The translations under genes and the position numbers were made by a program. A stretch of 64,000 bases of DNA from positions 1 through 64,000 of the forward strand of contig QPMI01000621.1 of assembly GCA_004431415.1 (NCBI GenBank), written 5' to 3'. Source of the stretch: Cyanophora paradoxa. Its lineage: Eukaryota > Glaucocystophyceae > Cyanophorales > Cyanophoraceae. Below, piece by piece: positions 42,471 to 54,200 of this stretch. The number at the start of each line of letters is the position of its first letter. Position 1 is the first letter of the stretch. Below the pieces are notes generated by a model, which made no database searches, was not told the origin of the DNA, and saw nothing but the letters and a program-made list of their open reading frames with translations.

Positions 42471-42765
42471 CGGCGGCGGCGGGCGGTGGCGAGGCTCGCC
42501 GGGCGGGACGGAGGCGCGGCGAGCGGTGGCGCGGCTCGCCGGCGGGGGCTGAGGCGCGGCGGGCGGAGGCGCGGCTAGCGCTAGCGCTCGCGATCGCCAG
42601 GCGGGCGGAGGCGCGTCGCCGGCGGCCGCGCGTGGGCGGTGGCGCGGCTCGTCGACGTCGGGCGGGGCGGCCGGCGCGGGGCGCGGGGCTTTATATTAAT
42701 TAAATTGTGTTCTAGATCTGTTACCAGGCCTAGCTATAGGCCTACGCCTAGGAAAACTAATGTAT
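42471..42765. repeat. GC-rich minisatellite-like stretch (GGCGGxGGCGCGGCxxGC)
   Basis: 42475-42680 consists of imperfect copies of a ~30-base word built from GGCGG, GGCGCGGC and CTCGCCGG. The remainder to 42765 is unremarkable. Confidence 0.55.
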
Positions 42766-43250
42766 ACAAGCGAGTCCCTGCGGAGCAGGAGTGGCCTTGG
42801 GTCTTGGGGTTTCAAGGCGTGACGGTGGCCGCTCTTTGTTTTAAAACGGGGCCCGCAAGTCGGCGCAACCGCGCGCGGTTACTGTTGAGAGGACAACGCC
42901 GCCCAGTACTAGTAGCTTCGATATGATCTAGCTTGCCAAGTTGGTCTCAGGGTCTCTCGCGATCGATAGCAACGCCTGGCGCGGCCGCCCGGCGGCCCGG
43001 GCTGCCATGCATGTGGCCAGGCTGGCGGGCCGGCGCCGCGCGGCGCCGGCGTCGATATCGATATCGATCGCGACGTCGGCGCCGGCGCTGCTAGCACTAG
43101 CTGATTATAAAGCGCTAGCGCTCGATCGTTGATCGCGATCGATTGCGAAGCGACTTCGACGCGCGGCGATTGGATCCGCTGGCGAAGCGCCTAGTGACTC
43201 CCCGACGGCGCCTACTGCCGCTGCGATGGGCACTGTCAGCACGAAATCCG
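42766..43250 (+). repeat. long direct repeat A, copy 1 (485 bp)
   Basis: It is nearly identical to 47084-47575: both begin ACAAGCGAGTCCCTGCGGAG and end at CACGAAATCCG, with a few substitutions and a short insertion. The two copies bracket 3.8 kb containing the decayed RNase H element. The ends are not TG...CA, and no 4-6-bp target duplication is evident, so they are not clear LTRs. Confidence 0.85.
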
Positions 43251-43449
43251 GGAACCGCCCCTTGCGCAGCGCCGCTACAATATCATACCCGGGGAGGGCC
43301 GGCGGCACTGGCACGACGATCACACCTGCCCGCGAGCCGCCGGCGCGGCGTGCCGCGCGACGAGCACCTGCGACGATGCAGGGGAGCACGGCACTTCGAT
43401 TGGGGGCTGGGTCGAACATGCCGCCGCGCTGGGAGCCGTACCTGGCGCT

Positions 43450-45709
43450 GTGTCGATGGTCGAGTACAGCAACGTGGAAACAGCGGCGCGTGGGGAGGGG
43501 GGCAACCCCCTCCCTGCCTGGCCGGACCTATCCGAGCAAATTTTTTTTTTCGAGTACAGCAACGTGCCCGCGGCCGAGTGTGAGGGCCAGGTCGCCACCC
43601 GCTCAGGCCGCGCCAGCGCTAGCCGCAAGGTCCGGTGCCAGGGCCTGCTCGAATACTTTCACCCCACACGGGCCGCGGCGGCGGCGATGGACGCGCACCG
43701 GTGGCGGATGCTGCTGCAGGCCAGGCAGGAGGGCGACGATCGCGTTCAGTGGCACCTCCTCTCACCCGAGGACGCCGCCCGCCTCGCCGAGCTGGAAGCG
43801 GACCCGCCGGAGCCGCTACACCTGCCGCAAGACGAAGCGGAGCCGATCAGCTCTGAGCAAGCGCGGAACTACTACGACGAGCTGATGGACGGGAACTTTT
43901 GGGCGACCTTCTTTAAAGTGTGGGACGGGCTCGAGGCGGACCTCCGCAGTGACCTACGGGCAGCTGAAACCGACTCCGACGGGACCTACGTGGCGGACAC
44001 GCCAGCCGAAGTCTGGACGGACGGGAGCCTGCAGGAAGGCCAGACGAACTTCGCGCGCGGGGCCTTTGCGGTCCACTGGCCAGAGCGCCACCTGCGCACC
44101 GGCGCGAGCCTCCACCCCCCGAACGTTTTCCCCGACTTTTACGCCCGCCTGAGCGGGACACAGGAGATCAATAAAGCGGAATTGCAGGCAGTGCTTATGG
44201 CGGACATGCTATCACCGTTCGGAGCGGTGGTTCACATCGACAACCAGAACGCGATCCGCTGGTGCACGGAATTCGTCCTTGACGCCGCCCAGCGTAGCCC
44301 GCGCGAGTACATTCGGCACGTCTGCTCCGCGGAACTGTACGCGTGGCGTAAACTGAGAGCCCAGCTAGACTTGCGGGGACGGCCGCTCACGCTCGTAATA
44401 TATAGGTCAAGCTTAAGGGCCATGCGAAAGGCGACGCGCGGGACCCGCACAACGACGTCGCCGACGCTAACCGCATAGCCGACACACAGCTACCTGACGA
44501 GCGCCTTCACGAACCCGTTTTCCTGCCGCCGGAATTCAGCATGCCCGCGGTCCTCACAATCGGCAACAGGGACGGCACCGTGAGGCGGGTGGAAGGCGAC
44601 CCGAAGGAGCACATGGACACCTTGCACGAGCACCACACGCACTTCGCTTGGGCGCAGCAACCACTGGCTGGAGCGGTCCTTCGCCGCGGCGACGCCGGGG
44701 CAGACATCGGTGGGCTGTACGCGGAAACGGCTGTAGGATCCAGGTTCCGCGGCGCGAGCGGGGCTAGCAACGCGCTCTTCAAGTTCAGGGCCCAACTACT
44801 CTGCAGCTCCCTCCCAGCGAACGAAGTCCGGGTACGGGATAGGCTCGACCTCTACGCAGCCTACAACCCGGGCGGCCGCTGCGCGGCTTGCGCCACGAGG
44901 ACGCCGTTTGCACGGCGTAATCGAGCGAACTCGTCGGAGGCGAGCGAGCAGCCCGTGCAAGCCGGCCCTAGCCGACAGCGCGCGGCCCCGACAGCTCTCA
45001 CCGCGGGCCCAGCAGAGACATACACGCACGTCTTCCTGTGCCCGGGGCCCCATGCAGTGGCGCACCGCGCGGAGACCGCCCGTGAGCTGAATCGCTTCCT
45101 GCGGCGCGTCCACCGCGAGGCTCACGGCTCCCAGCCCAAAAACGTCGATCCAACGCTGGCGCTCGCCTCCGGGCTTGTGCCTGCCTACCTGCGCGTAGCC
45201 GACGATGACGCCGCAGCGCGCAGACTCGACGACGACCCGACCGTCTTCCCGCGGCTCTGGGTACTCCAGGGCGTCGCTCCTACATCGCTTGAAAGCGACC
45301 TGATCCGTCGGCTCGACCTCGATCCGCGCCGCGCTCCCCGCACGGCTAAGCGCGTGCGCCAGATATATCGATCTAGATACTAATAGAACGCGCGCGTCGG
45401 CTCTGGTCCAACAGGTGTGCGATCAACGCCGCATGGGAGAAGGATTGTCGCATCTCACAGGCCTCCAAACGCCGCCCGCGCCCGCGCCGCACAGGGGCTA
45501 GAGCTAAAGAGCGCGCCCGCGGCCCTCGTCCCCCGATAGAATACTGCCCCGCCTGCGACGGGCCCCTGCATCTCCATAACGAACTCCGTGCAGCCCAGAA
45601 CGCTGACTGCCCGCCGGAATACCGAGGATGGAAGGCAGCGCTTCAAGCCCAAGAGCTCTACGACAGCACCAAGGTCCGCCCCTGGAGCCTGCCCCCCCCG
45701 GACGATTAA
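43450..45709 (+). pseudogene. decayed non-LTR retrotransposon fragment: RNase H plus C-terminal zinc-finger region
   Basis: The first frame (to 44478) contains an RNase H fold: VWTDGSLQEG, INKAELQAVL and VHIDNQNAIRW supply the catalytic Asp, Glu and Asp. The final motif (HNDVADANRIAD, preceded by KLKGHAKGD) lies in another frame starting near 44408, so a frameshift sits at about 44395-44408. The second frame runs to a stop at 45381-45383 and carries a CAAC ... ETYTHVFLC zinc-binding motif of the kind found after RNase H in I/Tad-type LINE ORF2 proteins. A third stretch, 45415-45709, adds CPACDGPLHLHNE and ends in TAA. No reverse transcriptase is present upstream within the repeat-bounded segment. 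It is therefore a truncated, frameshifted relic; its protein would not be active. Confidence 0.75.
43477..43550 (+). mobile_element. 74-bp retroposed insertion with T10 end and 16-bp target duplication
   Basis: The 16-mer CGAGTACAGCAACGTG occurs at 43461-43476 and again at 43551-43566. Between them lie 74 bases with a GGGGAGGGGG/CCCCCTCCC hairpin, ending in AAATTTTTTTTTT. A T-run at one end plus a target duplication points to reverse-transcribed insertion of a small RNA, perhaps a Pol III transcript. Insert plus duplication is 90 bases, so the surrounding RNase H frame stays open. Confidence 0.8.
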
Positions 45710-46960
45710 CCTACCCTCGTAGGGGGAGGAGGGGGGGGGGGGGGCTACAACTGGAGGAGACGCGGAGACACGGAGACTCCATCACTACGCCCACTGACGA
45801 CCTCACTCTCAACCTATCACCTACGGCCGCTCGCCGGGCCCTCGCGCCCGCCGCCGACCCGCCGTCGCCTGCGCGACTTGCGCCTCCACACCTCCCTCGC
45901 TACCGCCGACACGCTCGCCTCCCGCCGCCACCGCTGCTCTTGCCCCCCCTGCCCTCTCTCGCCCGTTGCCCCAGTCGCCCTCCCCCACGGCCCCACCCTC
46001 CACCCCCTCTGCCCCTGGCGCTCTGCTGATCTCCCTCTCCCCCAGGGAGGGGACGGTGGTGCGGGCTGCCAGGTGGAAGGTCGTCGGTCGGCCGCTGAAC
46101 CCACCGGCGCCTGCCCCGGCCACGCGCCAGACCGGGGCGATCGGACCGCCGCGGAGGGGGCTCGTCATTGCCCGCGGCGGGGGGGAGGCGGTCGGCGGGC
46201 GGCTGGAAGCCCGGCGGAACGCGCCACTGGAGCCTCCCTCCTCCCGACCGCGGCTGCACGACCCGGTCCTTTCCCGTCCTTTCCCACCGCCCAATGTTGC
46301 CCCATGCCGTGCCCTCCTCCTTGCCCCCGTCCCCCCTTTCCCCGACCAATCTTTCCCGATGCTCTGAGCCCGGCGGCTCCACCAGGCCTGCTCTCGCACG
46401 AGCGAGCCCCCGACCCGACCCGCCGTGCCGACGACACGGCGGGCCGTACTCTAGCGTGTACAGAGTGGTTAGATTATAGTGCGCCCTCTCGGAGGCCCTA
46501 GCCTACTAGGCATAGAGCTAGCTACAGCTGCAGCTCACTTCGCTGCCCACCTCTGATTTCTACTCTCGTCCCTGGGTAGTCACTCCCTTTCCCGCGTAGG
46601 ATCTTTCCTGTGCTGCAGCTCTACTACTAAGCTAGACTTAGTCCCCGGGGTAGCGTCTCCAGTTACTTCCATATCCGAGCTCCCTCCGGTCCGATGTCCG
46701 AAAGGCTTAGTCCCGTAGGCTCATCTCTCGACTTGACACAGATGGACACCTCAGCTATATCTCTAGCCATTTGTCTCGGTGTGTGCGAATTCATTTACTG
46801 GCGCCTAGTGACTCCAGCCTTCCAGCCGGGTACAGAGGCTTTTTGCAATTTCCATCGGCGAAGGGGAAGCAAGCTGGAAGCCAATGACATTCGCGTTTGT
46901 CCGTGAATGGGGCGATTGAGCTTTCTGGCCAATGGCGACCGGGCTTCGGGCGAACAATTT
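45710..46960. other. no gene recognised
   Basis: GC-rich to 46.45 kb (long alternating frames, no motif), then unremarkable. It starts with a run of 14 G at about 45730-45743. It lies inside the interval bounded by repeat A. Confidence 0.4.
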
Positions 46961-47069
46961 CGTTCGTACGTGCTGTTAGTGCTTGCTAGAGGTGTCACAT
47001 TTGAAAAATAGCGCCGCCGGCGCCATTGTGTTCCCTAGGGTCGAAAATGGGTACCTAGGTCCAAAACTT
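46961..47069 (+). repeat. direct repeat B, copy 1
   Basis: CGTTCGTACGTGCTGTTAGT ... GGTCGAAAATGGGTACCTAGG recurs at 47652-47757 with about 90% identity. Together the B copies flank copy 2 of repeat A. Confidence 0.85.
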
Positions 47070-47083
47070 TTGTCTAAAATCTC

Positions 47084-47575
47084 ACAAGCGAGTCCCTGCG
47101 GAGCAGGACTCGGGAGTGGCCTTGGGTCTTGGGGTCTCAAGGCGTGAGGGTGGCCGCTCTTTGTTTTAAAACGGGGCCCGCAAGTCGGCGCAACCGCGCG
47201 CGGTTACTGTTGAGAGGACAACGCCGCCCAGTACTAGTAGCTTCGATATGATCTAGCTTGCCAAGTTGGTCTCAGGGTCTCTCGCGATCGATAGCAACGC
47301 CTGGCGCGGCCGCCCGGCGGCCCGGGCTGCCATGCATATGGCCAGGCTGGCGGGCCGGCGCCGCGCGGCGCCGGCGTCGATATCGATATCGATCGCGACG
47401 TCGGCGCCGGCGCTGCTAGCACTAGCTGATTATAAAGCGCTAGCGCTCGATCGTTGATCGCGATCGATTGCGAAGCGACTTCGACGCGCGGCGATTGGAT
47501 CCGCTGGCGAAGCGCCTAGTGACTCCCCGACGGCGCCTACTGCCGCTGCGATGGGCACTGTCATCACGAAATCCG
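47084..47575 (+). repeat. long direct repeat A, copy 2 (492 bp)
   Basis: Second copy of the 42766-43250 sequence, with an extra CTCGGG near the start and a different 3' flank beginning CCGGGCCGGG. Confidence 0.85.
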
Positions 47576-47651
47576 CCGGGCCGGGAATCCGTCTTCACGT
47601 CGACGTTGATCGATCGTCGATATCGATCGCGATTCACACGAACAGAGACTG

Positions 47652-47757
47652 CGTTCGTACGTGCTGTTAGTGCTTGTTAGAGGTGTCACATTTGAAAAGT
47701 TGCCCGGCCATCGTGTTCCCTAGGGTCGAAAATGGGTACCTAGGTCGAAAAATTTTC
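47652..47757 (+). repeat. direct repeat B, copy 2
   Basis: Matches 46961-47069; it differs mainly by loss of a short GCCGCCGGC segment. Confidence 0.8.
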
Positions 47758-47784
47758 ACCTGAATCCCATTTTGAATTTACAGA

Positions 47785-47985
47785 CAGGATAGGCACAGAC
47801 CTAAGGGCCTCTTTTTTCCCCCCAAGGCCGATTTTGTCTATAATCTCAATTTGAAGTTCGCCACAAGATAGGCACAGATCTAGATCTAAGGGCCTCTCCT
47901 TTCCCCAAGGCCGATTTTGAAGTTTGCCAGAGGACAGGCACAGACCTAAGGGCCTCAGGGCCTTTCCTTTCCCCAAGGCCGATAT
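47785..47985 (+). repeat. three imperfect tandem units (~70-80 bp)
   Basis: Each unit has AGGAYAGGCACAGACCTAAG, then GGCCTC, a C/T-run, and CCCCAAGGCCGATTTT. Units begin near 47785, 47864 and 47930. Confidence 0.85.
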
Positions 47986-49145
47986 ATGTAGCCTACTAGC
48001 TGCAGATGCTGTCTTTACAAGGTCTTCGACTCGCCCCCGCCCCCGCTCGTCTCAGGAGGTGCAAGGTGGGGTCTAAAGTAGGGGCGTCGACAGAACACAA
48101 CAATGATGGCTATAAGAAATGCTCAGCGGCTATCTAGATCTACGTATACGCTCGCTAGTCGTATACGTAGGCCTGGGCCTGCGCGCAGCGCCGCCCGCCG
48201 CTCCTCCGCCCCGCCAGGCGCCGGCAAGCCGCGAAGCCTCCCGCGCCTCCGCCCCGCGCGCCGGTGCCCGGAGAGCTGCACCCCGCCGCGCGCCACGCCA
48301 CCGACCCGCCCAGCCCGCCGAGCCGCACCGCGGCGCGGCGCGCCGTGCCCCCGCGCCTTCCCGCCTGCCGAGCCGCGCCGCGGCCGCCGACTGTCGCGCC
48401 GCGGCGCCTCCCGGAGTCCACCTGGCTCCGCCGACTGAGCTGCGTATGCGCTGCCGCGCGCGCGTCGCGCCTACGCGTACGAGGCTCCGCCCCGCCTGGC
48501 GAGCCGCGCCGACCGGGTACTGCTGCCCGACCGCCCCGCCCGTCACGGCGCCAGCCTGGCCTCGCGTCGCGCAGCGTTAGCCGCGGCCGTCAGCTGCGTG
48601 CTCCCGCGTGCCGTGCCCGGGTTAGCCGAGCAGCGCTAGCCACATGCATATGCATGCGCAGCGCTCCTTACATGTACGTACACGCGTACGGCGACTCTCG
48701 TCGGCGAGTCGCGTACGGCGAGACATATACAGGACACGCAGGCCAGGCACGGGGACACGGGAGCTCGAGGGCGGCGGCGGGCGCGGCTCGCTAGCACTGC
48801 GGCAGAGCTCGCTGGCGCTGGCGGGCGGCGGGCGGAGCCGCGGCGGGCCCGGGGCGCGGCGCGATTACCGGCCCGGCGGTATGCTTAAAAAACAAGCAGG
48901 GGGGGCTCCGCGGCCTCCGCCCCCCCCCCCCCCACCCCCCCGGGCCCCGGTTCGAATTCGAGATTCGGCAAGTTCGAATTCGAGATTTGGCCCGGCGGGG
49001 CCGCGGCCGCGGGCCCGGAGCTCGAGAATCCGATGATCGCTCGAGATGCGTCCGATCAGTCTTTTTTCGCGACCCCCGGAGTCCCCGGACCGAACGTCGC
49101 ACAACGTCTTTTGTTTTTCTGCCCGGCCGTTATTCCTTTTTTTGT
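47986..49145. other. no gene recognised; GC-rich 48.2-48.9 kb
   Basis: 48170-48560 is dense in GCGCCGCC-type sequence with open frames on both strands but no motif. TACGTATACG palindromes occur at about 48145 and 48162. Confidence 0.4.
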
Positions 49146-49237
49146 TTTGGTGAATTACCGGCCACAGTCTCTAGACACCAGCACTGCGGGGGCTGCCCAG
49201 GGGGCATAAAGACAAAAAAGCAAAATAACTAAGACAC
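49146..49237 (+). repeat. dispersed repeat family, copy 2
   Basis: TTTTGGTGAATTACCGGCCA, CAGTCTCTAGACACCAGCAC, the GGGGGCTGCCCAGGGGGC head and the start of the A-rich tail are essentially identical to 56143-56241, after which the copies diverge. Confidence 0.85.
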
Positions 49238-49677
49238 GGCCGTTATTTCGGCCGTTCAGCTAGCTTAACATTCGGCGCTTATAATATTCGGCGCTTTAAT
49301 TTTCATTCGCATGCAATACTTTAATTTAATTACATGCAGCCAAAATTAAAAGATTCAAAACGCATTAATTCGGTGATACGATATATCTCGATGTACTAAG
49401 ATAACATCACAATGAGCATTCACAGCTCGTTTTTTTTACCGGTCGACCCGACACGACCGAAATCCGGTTTTTGACCAATTTCCCCTCGGGTGTTCGGAAT
49501 TCCCCGGCGCAAGCTAGTGCATTCTACCCGGTAGCTTGCCGGCTACAAGATGCTATGCAGCGACTAGCCGTTCTGTGCCGGGTGAAAAGTTATCGCGATC
49601 GCCGGCTACCCTTGCCCATACAACGGGCATGTCGAGTCGATTAGGAAACCGCGATATCAATCGCAATGCGCTCTCCG

Positions 49678-49885
49678 CTCTCGGAACCGAGATCAGTACA
49701 CGTATGCGCAGGGGGGACGCACGACGGCCATGGCTGCGTTGAGCCGCTTCGAATTCCTGCGCGTGAGCTGTCAACTTTGTCATCCGATACCAAGCTTAAG
49801 CGAGGCCGCTGCGAAGCGGCTCAACGCAGCCATGGCCGTCGTGCGTCCCCCCTGCGCATACGTGTACTGATCTCGGTTCCGAGAG
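49678..49885. repeat. perfect 74-bp inverted repeat with 60-bp spacer
   Basis: The left arm 49678-49751 is the exact reverse complement of the right arm 49812-49885. The spacer 49752-49811 also matches, inverted, the sequence at 50945-50994. The structure is a fold-back copy of the region upstream of the PiT gene. Confidence 0.95.
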
Positions 49886-50116
49886 CTAAACGATCTGACC
49901 TCGCGATCGTCCGTGCCTCCGGTGGGCGTTCACGTCGGCAGTACGCGGTGTGTAAGGCTGAAGCATATCCTCCGATTGCAATAAATCTATAGCTAACCAT
50001 AATATCGCTGTTCCGCGGCTTCAGATGCCTGGCGACTACACGGTCGTCTGTGCGTATAATTCGCGATATCAATCGCAATGCGCTCTCCGCTCGCGTTGCC
50101 GACCATACCCCAGTTG
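49812..50116 (+). repeat. 305-bp direct duplicate of the PiT 5' region (truncated copy)
   Basis: It matches 50995-51299 base for base as far as I can see. It includes the putative PiT promoter/leader, the first coding exon (ATGCCTGGCGACTACACG), intron 1 and only the first three bases of exon 2, then breaks at 50116/50117. It is thus a non-functional 5' fragment. Confidence 0.9.
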
Positions 50117-50168
50117 GTTTCCAATTTGCAAGCTCCAAACAGTCTTTTGGAGCTTGCAAATTGGAAAC
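50117..50168. repeat. 23-bp perfect hairpin at the duplication breakpoint
   Basis: GTTTCCAATTTGCAAGCTCC plus AAA at 50117-50139 is followed after six bases by its exact reverse complement at 50146-50168. It starts at the very base where the duplicated PiT fragment ends. Confidence 0.95.
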
Positions 50169-50994
50169 CGAAATGCAAGGCCCTTCGTGGGGTCAGATGG
50201 GGGGGAGGGGCCCGGGGGGCGGCGGGGGCTAGGCTTGCGGCTCGAGCCTAGCCGCTGAGCCAGCTTTCTGACCCGATCGCGAGTCACGAATCTCACTGAG
50301 TCACGATATCGATCACGGCCCGACCCTTCACCAACCTACACTAGGACCACTAGTACTGGGCCAAGCTCGCCGAATCTGCCAGCCTCGGCGCCTAGCCTAG
50401 TAGGCTGATCCATATCCGATCATATATATCCGCTCGATGATCGCCCAGCCGAGTACTATAGCTAGTCGAGATTCGACTCGAGAAGCCGCTAGGTAGAGCC
50501 TAGCCTACTACTAAGTAGGCTACTAGAGGCTACCGGCCCGGGTACTCGGCGGTACTACTGCTGCGCTAGTAGAAGAGTCTAGCCGCGGCGCTGCTCATAT
50601 CGATCTCGATCTCAGTCTGCCCGACGGCCGTCCTGCGCTCGCGCTAGCGCTGAGGACAAGCCTTGAAGCTACAGCCTAGTAGCGCTAGCTAGCCTGGTAG
50701 TGCTGCAGCTGCTCACCAGTCGGACGCTGACGTCGACGTCTGACACGCCGTGACGCGCGCGCCCTCCGAGGCTCTGACAGCTGCAGTTGCAGGCGCGTTT
50801 GCGCGTCCGACGGTCCGGCCGTCGCAATTGATCACGACGTCTGCGCTCACCTGGGATCACACGTGCGCAGGCTGCAGCTGAGCCGGCGATCGATCGCGCG
50901 AGGCATCAACCAAGTCACAGAACTCGCAGTGCGCTCAGCGGCCCGCTTAAGCTTGGTATCGGATGACAAAGTTGACAGCTCACGCGCAGGAATT
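50169..50994. other. no gene recognised; CTAG/GATC-rich
   Basis: GGGGGAGGGGCCCGGGG run near 50200, then many CTAG, GATC and TCGA words to 50.7 kb. The last 50 bases are the upstream part of the PiT duplicated unit. Confidence 0.4.
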
Positions 50995-51207
50995 CGAAGC
51001 GGCTCAACGCAGCCATGGCCGTCGTGCGTCCCCCCTGCGCATACGTGTACTGATCTCGGTTCCGAGAGCTAAACGATCTGACCTCGCGATCGTCCGTGCC
51101 TCCGGTGGGCGTTCACGTCGGCAGTACGCGGTGTGTAAGGCTGAAGCATATCCTCCGATTGCAATAAATCTATAGCTAACCATAATATCGCTGTTCCGCG
51201 GCTTCAG

Positions 51208-54200
51208 ATGCCTGGCGACTACACGGTCGTCTGTGCGTATAATTCGCGATATCAATCGCAATGCGCTCTCCGCTCGCGTTGCCGACCATACCCCAGTTGC
51301 TCTGGCGGTCGTCCTTGCCTTCATCGACGCGTACGGCATCGGCGCGAACGACGTCGGGAACAACTTCGCGAACGCCGTCGCCGCCAAGACGCTGTCCCTC
51401 CGCTCCGCCTGCGTCCTCGGTGAGAGGATTCGTTCATGTTGACTGGCGGACGGCACTCGCGGATACTCATGATCACGATCAGCTTCTTTCGGCGAGTTCC
51501 TTGGCGCTCTTCTCTTAGGCAAAACCACGGGCGAGACTATTCGAGGAGGCCTCATCAAAGTTGCGAGATATGCAGACCATCCCAGTGCGCACGGAATTAT
51601 CATAGGCTCTCGCGATCGCGCACCGCCCACATGGGGTACGACAACTGGGATAATCGCGGCCAGATTTGCTGATGCTTGCCATGCAATGCTCGCTTATTGG
51701 AAGTTCGTCCTGGATTTTGATTGCCACCCGTGCCGGGCTGCCAGGTCCGGATCCGATCCAGCAATAATGTAGTTCAAACAATTGCAAACGTCTCTGACGC
51801 GTCGCCGGGCGCCGTACTTTTATAAATAGTCTCAACCACGCACTCCATCATCGGAGCCGTGATTGGAACATCAATCGCCGCGTTTGGGGGAACCGCAATT
51901 AACTGTGCGCGCATCCGCGCCACCTTGTTTTTGTTTCACTTAATGATCGAGCGAATTATCAGGGGAATGGAACGGGAATGGAGTGGCACAAATTGTTGCT
52001 TCATGGTTCATCTCCCCGCTCCTGTCGGTGAGACTTCGATCTTCTATGCGTTTGTATAGCTCACTGGATCACAATACATGCGTGTATCGCTGGTTGTTTG
52101 TTTTTTACAGCTTATATGTTGGCACACAATTCGCAGTCCACGATTGCGGCGATCATCTTCCTCCTCACCAAATTCCTCGTCCTGCGCCGCAAGAATAGCT
52201 TTTTCTGGGGTTTGGTCGAAGTTCCCATCTTCTTCGCGTTTGCCCTCTTCATCAGTGCGCGCGGCCTCCGTTGCGATCCGATCGTATTTATTTTCGAAAT
52301 TAACGCCGGTGCATTTAGACACGTATCTGGTTACCACGAAAGGCATGCCCAAACTGGACCTGGTCAAATCGGGAAAATACACCGAGCGTGCGCGAATTCT
52401 ATTATATTATGAATATCTTTCTGCGATATCCCATGCAACGAATTTGAATTCGGGATGACAAATATAACTGCGCAGCTCAACTCGTGGGCATCTCGTGGGC
52501 GGTGGGCATTGGAGCGTCTGCCATCCTCTCGACGTTTATCATCATCTGGGCGAAGAAGGTGCTCCTCGCAATCGCTGCATGTAACTGCATGCTTTCGACT
52601 GATCATCGGACGTTTAGAAACTCGACAAGAAGTATGGTCCGCTATTGATTGATTCCGATATCGAATACCGCTTGCTACCATTTTTGACACGCGTATTCGC
52701 GCCGCAGTGATGGGCCCCGACGGGCGGCACGTCCTCTCCCCCGAGTATCTTGCCGTAGTGGAGGCTGAGAGGCTGGAGAAGGTCAAGAAGATCGAGGCCA
52801 AGCAGCTCGAGGCGATGAACGCGAAGTCTCGGTACGAGCTCGGCAGGGATTCGCCGCAAGAGGGTGCGCGCTTGCTCGTTGCCGCGTTTCAAGGGGCCTT
52901 CGATATGGCTAAGTTTTCTTAAGCAGCGATCGTCGTGCCGGAGAGCGATATCGATGTCACGGCGAAGATCTCCAAGCCGGCCTCCAGCGATCGCGACTCT
53001 TCCGATCACGGAATGAAGTTCAAGAAATCGTTCAAGGACATACTGGTGCGTTGCATCCACCGAGTGCATGGATTGTCGCTACTAAAAAAAACACCGGTCG
53101 CCAGGCGGGATCTTTCTCGAAGGCGAAGAAGGCAGCATTCCACGGGGTCAATGTAGACGTTGTCACCATTGAGGGCGACGCAAAGCTCGGTATGCCACTG
53201 GGCCAGGCGGCGGCTGGCGCTCAGCAGCTTTATTAAGTAGAATTTACGTCTGCTCATCGAATTGTGCGTGCAGAAAATATGCACGCAAACATAGAGGACT
53301 TTGATCCTAAGGTGCAGTTGCAACCATATAATTAATAGCCAAATTCAGAAAATCAATAATAATCCTCCTTCTGACGGCACAGACGGAGGATTTGTTCAAG
53401 CTCCTCCAGATTGTCTCAAGCACCATGAACAGCTTCGCACATGGCTCGAATGATGTCGGTCAGACATTTGCCCTTCTTTTCAAACCGCTTCTTTACAAAC
53501 TCTGAAGCTGCTTCGCCGCACACGCATGCGCAGCAAACGCCATTGGTCCGCTCGCTACAGTCTTCGCCATCTGGCAGGCGGGGAGGTGCTGGTCCATGCG
53601 ACGCGCGCAGCCTTCACGCCTCTTAACGGGGGTACCTGCGCCGCGCACAGCAATTACATGTGCGACGGGTCGCGCGACGGGCGCTGCTGGTCACTTGCCA
53701 AGTGAGTTCCGCTGAAGACTCTAGAGTCGAATTGGAATTCATATTGGCCGCAGGCCTGAGACGGAGATCGAAGTGTGGATTCTTGCCTTTGGTGGGGCAG
53801 CCATCGTCATAGGACTGGCCACATATGGCTACAATATCATGCGTGTTCTTGGAAACCACCTTACGAAGGCATCAGGGTTTTGTTTCGAATTCGTTTGTTC
53901 ATGATTACAATTGACCGATAAGGCGTTTAGATTACCCCAAGCCGCGGTTTCAGCATCGAGCTGGGAGCAGCAATTACCGTTGTCTTTGCTTCGTGCGCAG
54001 TTACTTTCAACATGTTTTCGGAACCAATTTCTGCGCGCTTATGCTTTTCGAAGGTCTCAAGGGTGGCCAGTGTCCACCACCCACGTGCGCTTTGGCCGGA
54101 TGTGCTGCTGCTGGGTAAACACCGTCTATATTAATGACGTACGCTTGTTTTCCGCACGCCTGCAGTGCGCCGTGGGGGCCACGGCCGGGGTCGGCTTCTT

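Noticed and set aside
42766-47575. Calling the ~490-bp repeats LTRs of an intact LTR retrotransposon
   Set aside because: No TG...CA ends, no short target duplication, no primer-binding site, and the enclosed domain order fits a non-LTR element.
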